The translations under genes and the position numbers were made by a program. This document shows, piece after piece, positions 33,668 through 42,150 of a stretch of 64,000 nt of DNA. Under the pieces are notes generated by a model. That model was not told the origin of the DNA. It made no database searches and was given only the letters and a program-made list of their open reading frames with translations. The DNA is from Akkermansiaceae bacterium (GTDB lineage: Bacteria; Verrucomicrobiota; Verrucomicrobiia; Verrucomicrobiales; Akkermansiaceae). Within the stretch, counting starts at the first letter, position 1; each line of letters starts with the position of its first letter. The DNA lies in contig JAHCBC010000002.1 in the NCBI GenBank assembly GCA_019634595.1, positions 558,001-622,000 of the forward strand, read 5' to 3'.

Positions 33668-34011
33668 GGTTGACGGACGGTCGATCCGCCGCTTTGTTTG
33701 CGCCGTCGCCCGGTTCGCCGCAGTGACGCACCCCAACCGCCACGTTCAATGAAACGCTCCTTCAAGTCCGCATACTCCATGCCCGCCGCCGTGGCCTGGA
33801 TGTGTCGATGTGCTTGAAGCCGGGTCCGCGGCACCTTCGCCGCCCACCCATCCTTTTTTTCCTGAGGAACTTTTCCTCACACCCGTTTTCCGGGGATTCC
33901 ATGGTTAGTCAGCGTGATTGGAGATCCGCCCCGGTGACCCCGGGGCGGATCCTCCAGCAAAGCCGGAACCCCACTTCTGTTTTCCGAATCATTTCCAACC
34001 AATCCAATTTC
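33668..34011. other. Intergenic stretch of about 340 nt without a convincing gene
   Basis: Between the AAA ATPase gene and the haloperoxidase-like fragment I see no supported gene. It contains a GC-rich stretch without clear signals and, near its end, the perfect GC hairpin at 33923-33951. A weak leader-type open frame begins at 33802 in frame with the next gene but lacks coding character. Confidence 0.5.
33923..33951. repeat. Perfect 12-bp GC hairpin
   Basis: GATCCGCCCCGG (33923-33934) and CCGGGGCGGATC (33940-33951) are exact complements with a 5-nt TGACC loop. No T-run follows on either strand, so it is not a typical terminator. It could be an operator, a leader structure of the 34012 gene or an intergenic repeat. 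Confidence 0.8.
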
Positions 34012-34560
34012 ATGAACCTTCCATCTTTCCAATTCCTGCAACTCACCGAGTCCACCCTCACCACCATCTCCTCCCCGAAGCTCGATCTCATCGCGCGGAC
34101 CTGGGAGCACATCGCCAGCCGCTATCTCCGCCGCCTGGAATCCAACCGCATCCTCGCCGGGCGCGTCCGCTCGATCCGCCTGCTGGCGGTGCATGACGCG
34201 ATCCACGGCGTGATCGATCCGGGCAACGGCCACATCTACAAGAGTCCGTCCGAGGGCTACACCACGGAGGCGGCCTTCGCGGCGGCAGTGCGGGCATCCC
34301 ACGATGTGCTGGTGTCCGTGTTCAATGATCCCGCCAGCGTCAGCGATCTGGGCCACCTGCTTGAGGAAAGCCTGGCGCTTGTCGGGAATGAAATCGAAAA
34401 GGCCGCGGGCGAAACCAGCGGGGCGGAGAGCGCGGCGGCGTACCTCCAGACCTTCGCGCCGTTGCTGGTGAACCACCACACGGCGGTGCGCCGGGCACCC
34501 GCGCTCCGGCCTGTATCGACACGCGAGCTCGCCGGGGTCGGGTGGCGCAGGTCCGCGTGA
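34012..34560 (+). pseudogene. Truncated vanadium-haloperoxidase/PAP2-like protein (N-terminal part)
   Basis: The 182-aa reading from MNLPSFQFLQLTESTL resembles the N-terminal helical part of vanadium-dependent haloperoxidase-like proteins: IARTWEHIASRYL, then RVRSIRLLAVHDAIHGVIDP and TEAAFAAAVRASHDVLVSVF, and a helical VGNEIEKAAGETSG. The family normally continues for several hundred residues to the vanadate/phosphate-binding histidine and arginine motifs, which are absent. The frame instead ends in a short unrelated-looking tail (RPVSTRELAGVGWRRSA). It is most simply a decayed fragment, although a short functional protein cannot be excluded. Confidence 0.45.
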
Positions 34561-34573
34561 TGGCGTGAAATCC

Positions 34574-34625
34574 CAACCTTCGTCCGAGGCCTCCATCCAT
34601 TGGTGGAGGCTTCGTTCGAGGGTTG
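34574..34625. terminator. Long imperfect hairpin between convergent genes
   Basis: CAACC at 34574 through GGTTG at 34625 folds into an extended stem with a perfect GCCTCCA/TGGAGGC core and a few mismatches. It separates the 34012 fragment (plus) from potD (minus). T-runs are poor on both strands, so a terminator role is plausible but not certain. Confidence 0.55.
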
Positions 34626-34641
34626 CTTCCTTTGCAGCGGA

Positions 34642-35685
34642 TCAACTGTTCTTCACGCGGTCCCATTCCTTTGTCCACAGGGGCAGCTTGTCCCCGAGGT
34701 CGGCGATGGGTTCGCACTTGGCAAAGACCGCATCCGGCGGGAACAGCACTTCGCTGCCGCGAAAGTCTTCGGTGAGATGGGAATAGGCGGCTGAGTTCGG
34801 CGCGCGGTAGCCGATGGACTCCATGTTTTCCGCCGCGATCTCCGGACCGCTGACGAAGTCGATGAACTGGTGCGCCAGCGCGGCGTTTTTCGCGTCCCTC
34901 GGGATGCAGAGGTCGTCACAGGAGAAGGCGGCGCCTTCCTCCGGGATGAAAATGCGCACGTCCTCATTCTCGTCCGCCGCCTGCATGAGATCGCCCGCGT
35001 AGCCTTGGACGAGGAAGAATTCACCGGAGGCGATGCCGGACTTGTACTGCTCGTTCTCGAACTTCGCGATGTTCTTCTTCCAGGCGATGGCGATGTCCGC
35101 GGCCTTCGCGAGCTGCTCCGGATCGGTGGAGTTCAGCGATTGGCCCAGCACTTTGAGCGCGGCGCCGATGACTTCCCGCATGTCATCCAGCAGGGTGATG
35201 CGTCCTTTGAGATCCGCCCGGTCGAGGATGGCCCAGCTGTGTTTCGCGTCGCTGACCTTCGACGCCAGGTAGCCCAGACAGGTGGGGGCGGTCATGTAGG
35301 GGACGGAGATCTCCATCTTAGGGTCGAGTGCTTTGGGTAGATAGGCGGCGTCAATGTTCTTCAGGTTGGGGAGCAGGGAGTGGTCCAACGCTTGCAGCAG
35401 GCCCTTCCGCTTCAGGGCCTGGACGGCGTAGGAGGAGGGGACCAGCAGGTCGTAGCCGGAGGCACCCGCGTCCAGCTTGGCGAGCATCGCTTCGTTCGAG
35501 TCAAAGGTGTCGATCACCACCCGGCAGTTGTGGGCTTTCTCGAACTTCTCCTTCACCTCCGGCTTCAGGTAGTCGGACCAGGTGAAGATGGTGAGCGTTT
35601 GCGCGCCTCCGCTTTTCTTGCAGGACGGAAGGGTGGAGAGCGCGGCGAAAGCGGCGGACGAAGCGATGAATCGGCGGCGGTTCAT
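34642..35685 (-). CDS. potD: Spermidine/putrescine ABC transporter substrate-binding protein
   Basis: The 347-aa lipoprotein precursor has a twin-arginine-like start MNRRRFIASSAAFAALSTLPSC with lipobox Cys22. The periplasmic binding protein begins LTIFTWSDYLKPEV, the PotD/PotF signature, followed by YDLLVPSSYAVQAL, PYMTAPTCLGYL and FLVQGYAGDLMQA. It captures polyamines for import. It is the last gene of potABCD, 52 nt after potC. A spermidine-synthase-like gene lies about 11 kb away, but any functional link is speculative. Confidence 0.92.
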   Translation of the reverse strand: MNRRRFIASSAAFAALSTLPSCKKSGGAQTLTIFTWSDYLKPEVKEKFEKAHNCRVVIDTFDSNEAMLAKLDAGASGYDLLVPSSYAVQALKRKGLLQALDHSLLPNLKNIDAAYLPKALDPKMEISVPYMTAPTCLGYLASKVSDAKHSWAILDRADLKGRITLLDDMREVIGAALKVLGQSLNSTDPEQLAKAADIAIAWKKNIAKFENEQYKSGIASGEFFLVQGYAGDLMQAADENEDVRIFIPEEGAAFSCDDLCIPRDAKNAALAHQFIDFVSGPEIAAENMESIGYRAPNSAAYSHLTEDFRGSEVLFPPDAVFAKCEPIADLGDKLPLWTKEWDRVKNS

Positions 35686-35737
35686 GGTGATATGGGCGAT
35701 AGGATATCAGGAGGGGAAAGTGGAGCAGGAAACGCAC

Positions 35738-36517
35738 CTAATTTTCCACCTGCCGCCGCAGCAACCGGTGGGAAAGGGCGACCGCGGCGAAAGTGACGAC
35801 CAGCATGAGGGAGGAAAGCGCGTTGATGACGGGCAGGTCCCGGCTTTTCTTGATCATGGAATAGACCAGCGTTGGCAGGGTGTCCGCCCCGGGGCCTTTG
35901 ACGAAGAAGGTGACGACGTAGTCGTCGATGGAGAGGGTGAAGGCGAGCAGCCCGCCGGCGAGGATGCCCGGGGCGAGCAGGGGCAGGGCCACCTTCGTGA
36001 AGGTCTGGAAGCGGGACGCGCCGAGGTCGCGCGCGGCTTCCAGCAGGGTGAAGTCGAAGCCCTCCAGCCGCGCCAGCACCACCAGCGTGACATAGCTCAT
36101 GCAGAAGGTGATGTGGGCCAGCGTGATGGTGGACATGCTGAGATCCACGCCGAGGGCGATGAACAGCAGCAGAAGGCTCATCCCCATCAGGATGTCAGGG
36201 ATCACCAGCGGCACCGTGACCAGCAGGCGGTGGGCGTCCTGCAGGCGGGAGCGGTGGCGGTGCAGCGCGAAGGCGGCGGCGGTGCCGAGTGCCATGGAGG
36301 CGATGGCGGAAAGCACGGCGATCTTCAGGGAGGTGCCCAGCGCGGTGATGATGTCATCCCTTTCTGCGAGGCGTTCATACCACCGGAACGAAAAGCCCTG
36401 CCATTTCGCGGCGAAGCGCGACGAGTTGAAGGAATTCACCACCAGACCCAGGATGGGGAGGTAGAAGAACACCATCACGGCGATGGTGACGAGAAGCGGA
36501 ACGCGGCTCTTTCTCAT
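35738..36517 (-). CDS. potC: Polyamine ABC transporter permease PotC
   Basis: The 259-aa membrane protein has about six hydrophobic segments, starting PLLVTIAVMVFFYLPILGLVV. The permease EAA loop is readable as LLEAARDLGASRFQTFTKVALPLL near residues 155-178, the contact site for the PotA ATPase. It forms the channel with PotB in the inner membrane. Its start overlaps the stop of potB by 4 nt (ATGA), indicating tight coupling. Confidence 0.93.
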   Translation of the reverse strand: MRKSRVPLLVTIAVMVFFYLPILGLVVNSFNSSRFAAKWQGFSFRWYERLAERDDIITALGTSLKIAVLSAIASMALGTAAAFALHRHRSRLQDAHRLLVTVPLVIPDILMGMSLLLLFIALGVDLSMSTITLAHITFCMSYVTLVVLARLEGFDFTLLEAARDLGASRFQTFTKVALPLLAPGILAGGLLAFTLSIDDYVVTFFVKGPGADTLPTLVYSMIKKSRDLPVINALSSLMLVVTFAAVALSHRLLRRQVEN

Positions 36518-37341
36518 GCCTCCCTCCTTTTCCGTTTCAGGGCCATGGGTGCCATTACCAGCAAGGTCAGCGCGGCGGAGAGCGCGGCGGCCTGCGGCAG
36601 GTTCCTGTCGCTGAAGTTCCGCTGGGCGATCTTGTTGCCGATCATCTGGGAGTCCGCGCCGCCCACCATGTCCGGCACGACGTAGGAGCCCAGCATGGGG
36701 ATGAAGATGACGATGAAGGCCGTGATGAGTCCCTGCCGGATGCCTGGGAGAAAAACGGAGGTGAAGGCGGTCATCGCCCTCGCCCCGAGATCACGGGCGG
36801 CGTCGAGGAGGCCGAAGTCGAATTTCTCCGCCGCAGCGAACAAGGGCAGGATGGCGAAGGGAAGGTAGGTGTAGATGCTCACCAGGATGACGGCGAACGG
36901 TCCGCCGAGCAGCCGGTCGTTTTCACCGAGCAGCCAGGTGGCGCGCAGCGCCTCCGCCAGCCATCCCTGGGCATGGAGGATCTGCTGCCAGGCGAAGACG
37001 CGGATGACGAAGTTCGTCCAGAACGGGACGATCACCAGCAGCAGCATGCGCGCCCGCCAGGCCGGACCCATGCGCACCATGGCATAGGCGACTGGCAGCG
37101 CGAGCACCAGGCAGAGGACGGTGACGGTGGCGCTCACCCAGACCGTCCGCCAGAGCAGCACGAGGTAGGAGGGATCCAGCAAGGCCCTGACGGCATCCAG
37201 GCTCCAGCCCGTCCCGACCTCGCCGCCATGCGCCGCCGGCTTGAAGGCGATGGCGAAAATCATCACCAGCGGGACGAGTACGAACGCCGTGAGCCAGAGG
37301 AAGCTCGGCGCGCTGTCCAGCCACTCGCGGGTGCGTTTCAT
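36514..37341 (-). CDS. potB: Polyamine ABC transporter permease PotB
   Basis: Starting at MKRTREWLDSAPSFLWLTAF (275 aa), the protein has six predicted helices and the EAA loop LLDAARDLGARAMTAFTSVFLPGI near residues 180-203. The upstream in-frame ATG at 37440 would extend into potA and is rejected. Its start overlaps the potA stop by 4 nt. With PotC it forms the transmembrane pore of the importer. Confidence 0.93.
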   Translation of the reverse strand: MKRTREWLDSAPSFLWLTAFVLVPLVMIFAIAFKPAAHGGEVGTGWSLDAVRALLDPSYLVLLWRTVWVSATVTVLCLVLALPVAYAMVRMGPAWRARMLLLVIVPFWTNFVIRVFAWQQILHAQGWLAEALRATWLLGENDRLLGGPFAVILVSIYTYLPFAILPLFAAAEKFDFGLLDAARDLGARAMTAFTSVFLPGIRQGLITAFIVIFIPMLGSYVVPDMVGGADSQMIGNKIAQRNFSDRNLPQAAALSAALTLLVMAPMALKRKRREA

Positions 37342-38474
37342 GCTTCCGGCAGGGTCAGCAGGTTCTCGTCCTCCTCGCGGTACTGCTCCAGCAGGAAGCC
37401 ATCGTTCGCGTGCCAGCGCAGCCAGACCTCGTCCCCCCATTTCGGCGGCGTTTCATCGAGCAGGAAATTCCGGTGCTGGACCTCCGCACAGAGCCTCAGT
37501 TCCCCGCAGCGGACCCAGTAGCGGGTGTGGGAACCAAAGTAGATCACATCCTCGATCTTTCCCTGCACGCTGTTTTCCAGGGGCGAGTCCGCAGGCTTTT
37601 TGCAACCCACCACGATCTTCTCCGGGCGGAGGGAAAGATGCACCCGGTCGCCTGCGCGGACGGGCTTGTCGTTGTCGATGATGATGGTTCCCAGTCCGTC
37701 CACACCGCAGCGGGAGAAGCTGCCGTCGATGACGCAGGTGACCTTTCCCTCGATGAAGTTCGTGTCCCCGATGAACGCGGCGACGAAGGAACTACGGGGA
37801 GTCTCGTAGATTTCGGCGGGCGGCCCGATCTGCTCGATGCGGCCCTTGTTCATCACGGCGATGCGGTCGGAGAAGGACATCGCCTCGCTCTGGTCGTGGG
37901 TGACGTAGATGAAGGTGATGCCCACCTCGTCATGGATGGCGTCCAGCTCCACCAGCAGGCGCTGGCGCAGTTTCAGGTCCAGCGCGGCCAGCGGTTCGTC
38001 CAGCAGGAGGACCTGCGGCTTGTTCACCAGCGCGCGGGCGATGGCCACGCGTTGCTTTTGACCGCCGGAGAGCTGGGCCGGTTTCTTATCCGCGTGGGCG
38101 GTCAGGTCCACCAGGGCCAGCATGCGGTCCACCTCCCTTTTGATCTCAGCGGCCGGGCGCTTGGCGATCTTCGGGCCGAAGCCGATGTTATCCCGCACGC
38201 TGAGGTGGGGGAACAGCGCATAGTTCTGGAACACGGTGTTCACCGGCCGCTGTTCCGGCGGCAGGTGGGTGATGTCCTTTCCATCGAGGAGGATCCGCCC
38301 GCTGTCCGGTGTCTCGAAGCCCGCCGCCATCCGCAGCAGCGTGGTCTTTCCGCAGCCGGAAGGACCGAGCAACGAAAAGCTCTCCCCCTTGCCGATCTCC
38401 AGAGTCACATCGGAAACAGCGGTGAACGAGCCGAAGCGGCGGGTGACGTTCTCGAAGATCAGGTGGCCGGGCAT
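37338..38474 (-). CDS. potA: Polyamine ABC transporter ATP-binding protein PotA
   Basis: The 378-aa ATPase has Walker A LLGPSGCGKTT, Q-loop QNYALFPHL, signature LSGGQKQRVAIARAL, Walker B LLLDEPLAALD and H-loop VTHDQSEAM. A C-terminal TOBE-type regulatory region follows (about 245-370). As the first gene of potABCD it powers polyamine import. The interval 38475-38528 upstream contains a GTCCAT/ATGGAC inverted repeat but no convincing promoter by eye. Confidence 0.95.
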   Translation of the reverse strand: MPGHLIFENVTRRFGSFTAVSDVTLEIGKGESFSLLGPSGCGKTTLLRMAAGFETPDSGRILLDGKDITHLPPEQRPVNTVFQNYALFPHLSVRDNIGFGPKIAKRPAAEIKREVDRMLALVDLTAHADKKPAQLSGGQKQRVAIARALVNKPQVLLLDEPLAALDLKLRQRLLVELDAIHDEVGITFIYVTHDQSEAMSFSDRIAVMNKGRIEQIGPPAEIYETPRSSFVAAFIGDTNFIEGKVTCVIDGSFSRCGVDGLGTIIIDNDKPVRAGDRVHLSLRPEKIVVGCKKPADSPLENSVQGKIEDVIYFGSHTRYWVRCGELRLCAEVQHRNFLLDETPPKWGDEVWLRWHANDGFLLEQYREEDENLLTLPEA

Positions 38475-38528
38475 CCGGCAGCAGACTGGAGCACAAATGG
38501 GTCCATGTTAAGTAATCTTTGATGGACT

Positions 38529-38918
38529 CTAATATTCCAAAGAGCGGCAGAACTCGCGGAACGCATTGACTTCATCCTCGCTGGCGACTCCGGCGACGAT
38601 GTGACCCGCAAGGCTCCGAACCACGATGCCCTGCGTCTCCTCTATCTCAATTCCCGTGATAACGTCGCGGATGATCGCCGTGAAAGTGTTGCCATTATAA
38701 AAACAAAAGGGTGCCATGCGGTGGCAGCGGCGACAGATTTCCACAGCCTCGGGAAGATCCATCGATTTCCGGTGCTGATCCTCCCATAGCTTGCGCGTCG
38801 CTTCGTAGCCATCGGATGTCGGCTTGTGCAGGGCATGTTTGGCCAAACAGAGGACCGCGTTCTGAGCCACCACGAAGTCCCATGAATAGAGGGCTAGCCA
38901 ATCCCGTTCCGGCCCCAT
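38529..38918 (-). CDS. Hypothetical protein with a CRRCH motif
   Basis: The 129-aa protein (MGPERDWLALYSWDFVVAQN) is of a family I do not recognise. It contains CRRCH at about residues 63-67, formally a heme-c motif, but there is no signal peptide, so heme attachment is unlikely. The rest is mixed alpha/beta with a predicted antiparallel part (FCFYNGNTFTAIIRDVITGI). Its ATG overlaps the TAA of the upstream 65-codon gene by one base, so the two are probably co-transcribed. It lies between potA and the ABC-F gene. Confidence 0.6.
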   Translation of the reverse strand: MGPERDWLALYSWDFVVAQNAVLCLAKHALHKPTSDGYEATRKLWEDQHRKSMDLPEAVEICRRCHRMAPFCFYNGNTFTAIIRDVITGIEIEETQGIVVRSLAGHIVAGVASEDEVNAFREFCRSLEY

Positions 38919-39115
38919 TACCTGGCTTTCCTGGATGTCTTGGCTTCCCGCAATTCGTCCACCCCGCTGCTTCTCAGAAACCCTCTGCCAGTCGTTGCAT
39001 AGATTGGTGCGGCTGAGAACCGATCTTGGATCGCCAGGGCATCGGCCATCACCCTCTTGAAGACGGGATCCTCCAGAAGTTTGGGATCAATCGAAGGTGG
39101 ATTGGCTTCCGACAT
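38918..39115 (-). CDS. Small hypothetical protein, coupled to the CRRCH protein gene
   Basis: The 65-aa reading from MSEANPPSIDPKLLEDPVFK to AKTSRKAR ends in TAATG, sharing one base with the next gene's start. The sequence is charged and partly helical (DPVFKRVMADALAIQDRF). It has no recognisable domain. Coupling and adequate codon use argue for a genuine small gene, perhaps a partner of the 129-aa protein. A longer open frame extends upstream to 39319 but overlaps the ABC-F gene and is not needed. Confidence 0.5.
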   Translation of the reverse strand: MSEANPPSIDPKLLEDPVFKRVMADALAIQDRFSAAPIYATTGRGFLRSSGVDELREAKTSRKAR

Positions 39116-39158
39116 GAATGAAGAATAGCTGCAATCCCTCTCCGGCGCAATCCGCGTT

Positions 39159-41051
39159 TCAGTTTGCCGCAGCCACCGCCTCCAGCTCCTCCCACCGTGC
39201 ATAAACGGCCGCTGCCTTCGCTTTCGCGGCGTCGAGCTTTTCCACCAGTGCGGGAATGTCGTTGAAGTTCTTTGCCTGGAACTCGGGGTCGTTGAGTTGG
39301 GCTTCCAAAGTCGAAACATCCTCTTCGGCGGCGAGGATGGTGTCCTCGATGGACTCCAGTTCCTTCCGCTCCGCCAATGTCAGCTTGCGGGGTTTTCCGG
39401 AAGAAGTGGCGGTCTTCTGCTTTGAGGAGGTGAGCTGTGCATAGGCCGCGGCCTGGGCGCGCTGGGCGGCTTCGCGGGCCTGCCGCTTTTCCAGATAGTA
39501 GGAGTAGTTCCCCGCCTGGACGGTCACGCCATCATCCTCGAAGGAGATGATCTGGTCGCAGATGCGGTCAAGGAAGTAGCGGTCGTGGGAAACGACGAGC
39601 ACGGAACCGTCGAAGTCGGCCAACGCCTCTTCCAGCATCCGCAGCGACTGGAGGTCCAGATCGTTGGTCGGCTCGTCCAGGACGATGAGGTTGCCGCCGT
39701 TCTTCAGCACCTTCGCGAGCATCAGGCGCGCGCGCTCGCCGCCGGAGAGGAGATCGACGCGCTCGTTGATGCGCTGGTCATTGAAAAGGAAACGCCGGAG
39801 ATAAGCGCGGGCACCGAGTGTCTGGTTGCCGAACTGGACCTTCTCGTTGCCGTCGGAAATTTCGTCGAGCAGCGAGCCGGTGCCGTCGAGCTGCATGCGT
39901 GTCTGGTCGATGTAGTTCACCTTCACGCGCTTGCCGGTTACCGCGCTGCCTTCGGTGGGCTGGATCTGGCCGAGGCAGAGCTTGAGCAAGGTGGTCTTGC
40001 CGACCCCGTTGCGGCCGACGATGCCGGTGCACTGGCCCGGACGCAGGGAGAAGTCGAGGTGCCGGAACAACCAGCGGGGATGCGCGGCGGTGCCCACGTT
40101 CACGCCCGCGCCTTCCAGCTCGACGACGACATTTCCGAGATCGGGGGCGGGCGGGATGAGCAGGTCCATCTCCCGTTCCTCGGGCGGTGCCTCCAGTCCT
40201 TCCACGGCATAGAACTGGTCCATCCGGTGGCGGGATTTCGTGCCGCGTGCCTTCACCCCGGAGCGCACCCACTCCAGTTCGGTGCGGAGGAACCGCTGGC
40301 GGCGGCGCTCCGTCTGTTCTGCGATTTGCTGGCGGACGGCCTTCGACTCCAGGTAGGCGGTGTAGTTCCCGGGATGGGAGTAGGCCTTGCCGTTGTCGAT
40401 CTCGATGATGCGGGTGGCGATCACGTCGAGGAAATAGCGGTCGTGGGTCACGAAGATGACGGCTCCGGGGAAAGTTTTCAGATAATCCTCCAGCCAACGG
40501 ATGGACTCCGCGTCCAGATGGTTCGTCGGCTCGTCCAGCAGCAGCAGATCCGGTTGGCAGGCGAGCGCGCGGCACAGGGCGACGCGGCGTTTTTCACCAC
40601 CGGAAAGCGGGGCGACGGGTGCCTCCAGCGGCGGCGCGCCGAGGGCGGTGACGGTGGCCTTGATGCGGGCGTCGAGATTCCAGCCGTCCGTGTGGTCGAT
40701 GAAATGGAGGAGGTCCGCCAGTTCCGCCTCGGAGCCCTCGCCGTTTTCATAGCGGCGGATGGCGTCGACGATGTCGGCGGCCCCAGCGGCGATGTTCTCG
40801 TGGACGGACAGTCCGGGATCCAGTTCGAACTCCTGCGGCAGATAGCCAACGCGGATGCCGCGGCGGAGGGAAAGATCCCCGGAGTCCGCCTTCTGCTGGC
40901 CGGTGAGGATCTTCAGCAGGGAGGTCTTTCCGCAGCCATTCCGCCCCACCAGGCCGACCTTTTCCCCGGCGGAAACCGCGAGCGTCACGCCATCGAGGAG
41001 ATTCTGGTATCCGTAGGACAAGCGGATTTCGTTGGCGGAGAGCAGGGACAT
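39159..41051 (-). CDS. ABC-F family ATPase (Uup-like)
   Basis: Starting at MSLLSANEIRLSYGYQNLLD (630 aa), the protein has two ABC domains without membrane segments. Domain 1 has GRNGCGKTS, LSGGEKRRV and LLLLDEPTNHLD. Domain 2 has GRNGVGKTT, LSGGERARL and LIVLDEPTNDLD. An inter-domain linker lies between them, and a C-terminal basic/coiled-coil region occupies about 545-630. Both Walker B motifs keep the catalytic Glu. ABC-F proteins act on the ribosome as translation factors; the C-terminal coiled coil places this with the Uup type. An upstream ATG at 41264 only adds a non-conserved leader. Confidence 0.92.
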   Translation of the reverse strand: MSLLSANEIRLSYGYQNLLDGVTLAVSAGEKVGLVGRNGCGKTSLLKILTGQQKADSGDLSLRRGIRVGYLPQEFELDPGLSVHENIAAGAADIVDAIRRYENGEGSEAELADLLHFIDHTDGWNLDARIKATVTALGAPPLEAPVAPLSGGEKRRVALCRALACQPDLLLLDEPTNHLDAESIRWLEDYLKTFPGAVIFVTHDRYFLDVIATRIIEIDNGKAYSHPGNYTAYLESKAVRQQIAEQTERRRQRFLRTELEWVRSGVKARGTKSRHRMDQFYAVEGLEAPPEEREMDLLIPPAPDLGNVVVELEGAGVNVGTAAHPRWLFRHLDFSLRPGQCTGIVGRNGVGKTTLLKLCLGQIQPTEGSAVTGKRVKVNYIDQTRMQLDGTGSLLDEISDGNEKVQFGNQTLGARAYLRRFLFNDQRINERVDLLSGGERARLMLAKVLKNGGNLIVLDEPTNDLDLQSLRMLEEALADFDGSVLVVSHDRYFLDRICDQIISFEDDGVTVQAGNYSYYLEKRQAREAAQRAQAAAYAQLTSSKQKTATSSGKPRKLTLAERKELESIEDTILAAEEDVSTLEAQLNDPEFQAKNFNDIPALVEKLDAAKAKAAAVYARWEELEAVAAAN

Positions 41052-41238
41052 GGGCAGCGGAGAGTGGAGGTGTCCGGCGGAAACGTCCATCGCGGAGATG
41101 AGGGGGGGGTACTTCCGGCCGGAAGCTTCAGGCCACAGCGTGATCTTGCAATCGGCGTGCCTTTGCCACAGAGTCTGATCCACATGCCAACCCATGCGGC
41201 ACCCCGCTGTTGACGTTCGGCCAATCCACCAAGACGTC

Positions 41239-41574
41239 ATGCCCGATCCCGCTCCGCCCGCCACCTACCGTGCCAGGGGAGGCGCGAGGATTGGCTGGGT
41301 GAACTATTCCTGGCCGCTGGCATCGCTCTCCGTGGATTCGTCGGGCCTGACGATCGTGACCTCGATGCTCGGGTTGTTCGAGACAGGACGTTATCGCTTC
41401 ACCCCTGACCAGGTGACCCGGATTGAAAAATATGGCTTCATTCCTTTCGTTGGTGAAGGCATCCGGCTGCACCACACCGTGGCCGGCTACCCTGCGAAGA
41501 TCGTTTTCTGGTGCAGGCCGGCTTCCGTGCTGGAGGGTATCGCTTCCACTGGCTGCTTCCAGGTGAGCGAATAA
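41239..41574 (+). CDS. Small hypothetical protein, PH-like candidate
   Basis: The 111-aa protein starts at MPDPAPPATYRARGGARIGW. It is mostly beta-strand (WPLASLSVDSSGLTIVTS, RYRFTPDQVTRIEKYGFIPF, GIRLHHTVAGYPAKIVFWC). The pattern of a repeated strand followed by a conserved Arg-Phe-Thr turn recalls small bacterial pleckstrin-like domains, but I cannot name a family. It is divergent from the ABC-F gene with a 187-nt spacer, and it is the last chromosomal gene before the tRNA-Pro island. Confidence 0.6.
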   Translation: MPDPAPPATYRARGGARIGWVNYSWPLASLSVDSSGLTIVTSMLGLFETGRYRFTPDQVTRIEKYGFIPFVGEGIRLHHTVAGYPAKIVFWCRPASVLEGIASTGCFQVSE

Positions 41575-41596
41575 CCTCAGGATTTCACCTCCCGAT

Positions 41597-41728
41597 GGTC
41601 GGGCGGCGGGATTGCCTGCACTTCGCTCCGGCCAAGCGGAGTGTGGCTCCGCCGATTTTTTCTGAGGATGCTGCGAGCATCCGAAGGCTTTCGAATCCAC
41701 GGCCTCTCCGTCCCGAACGAAACGCCAG
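41597..41728. repeat. Degenerate tRNA-Pro copy split by a structured insert (island left end)
   Basis: Positions 41597-41613 match the 3' end of the tRNA-Pro gene with one missing G (acceptor and T-stem). Positions 41692-41726 match its T-arm, variable and anticodon region (CGAATCCACGGCCTCTCCGT plus CCCGAACGAA, read on the plus strand). The 78 nt between them are an insert absent from the intact tRNA, with a GGATGCT/AGCATCC hairpin and a GCGGAG/CTCCGC stem followed by TTTTTT. A related copy of the insert is at 44021-44100. This is a remnant of the integration site. Confidence 0.75.
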
Positions 41729-42150
41729 AAATCGGTCATGATGTTTGGTTATCAGTGGGTTAGAATTCGGGAATTGAGAAAAAAGGAGGGATTCCCCTCT
41801 CTCTCTTTGATAGATCGTAACTTATTCGTTTTCAGTTCATGCTGAGTCAACTCGCCTCCTTCTTCCCCGTCCAAACCATCATGAAGAGGCCTATTCTCCA
41901 CTTTCGAACGCTAATGGGCCTCCGTATCCTCGTCCTCCACTACGACCGGCGGCATCCCTCTCACGGGCTGAAACGAAAATGACCTGCGGCCAACCTTCCC
42001 TCATGGCCGAGTGCCCTTTGTTCTCCGTAATATTTCGACCAATTTAGCCATTGCCGATTGAGATTGAATCTCTCAGAGAGAATTTTCATATTTTCGTTAA
42101 TCCGATATGGGAACTGCCGAGTTCCCTTGATAACACTGTTCGCCACATAC
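41729..42150. other. AT-rich non-coding stretch inside the island
   Basis: No supported gene is seen. A 47-codon frame at 41839-41982 on the plus strand (MLSQLASFFPVQTIM...) has poor coding character and is not called. AT-rich segments around 41770-41830 and 42030-42100 may hold promoter elements for the GYF_2 gene, including AATTTTCATATTTTCG upstream of 42151. Confidence 0.45.

Noticed and set aside
37338..37440. Extended start of potB at 37440
   Set aside because: It would overlap about 100 nt of potA; MKRTREWLDS at 37341 with 4-nt overlap is the normal arrangement.
38529..38918. CRRCH as a cytochrome c heme site
   Set aside because: No signal peptide or second ligand context; the motif is probably incidental.
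39585..41213. 542-codon plus-strand frame over the ABC-F gene
   Set aside because: It is antisense to a clear two-domain ATPase and shows no protein features.
41839..41982. 47-codon frame in the island
   Set aside because: No ribosome-binding site, atypical composition, no family.
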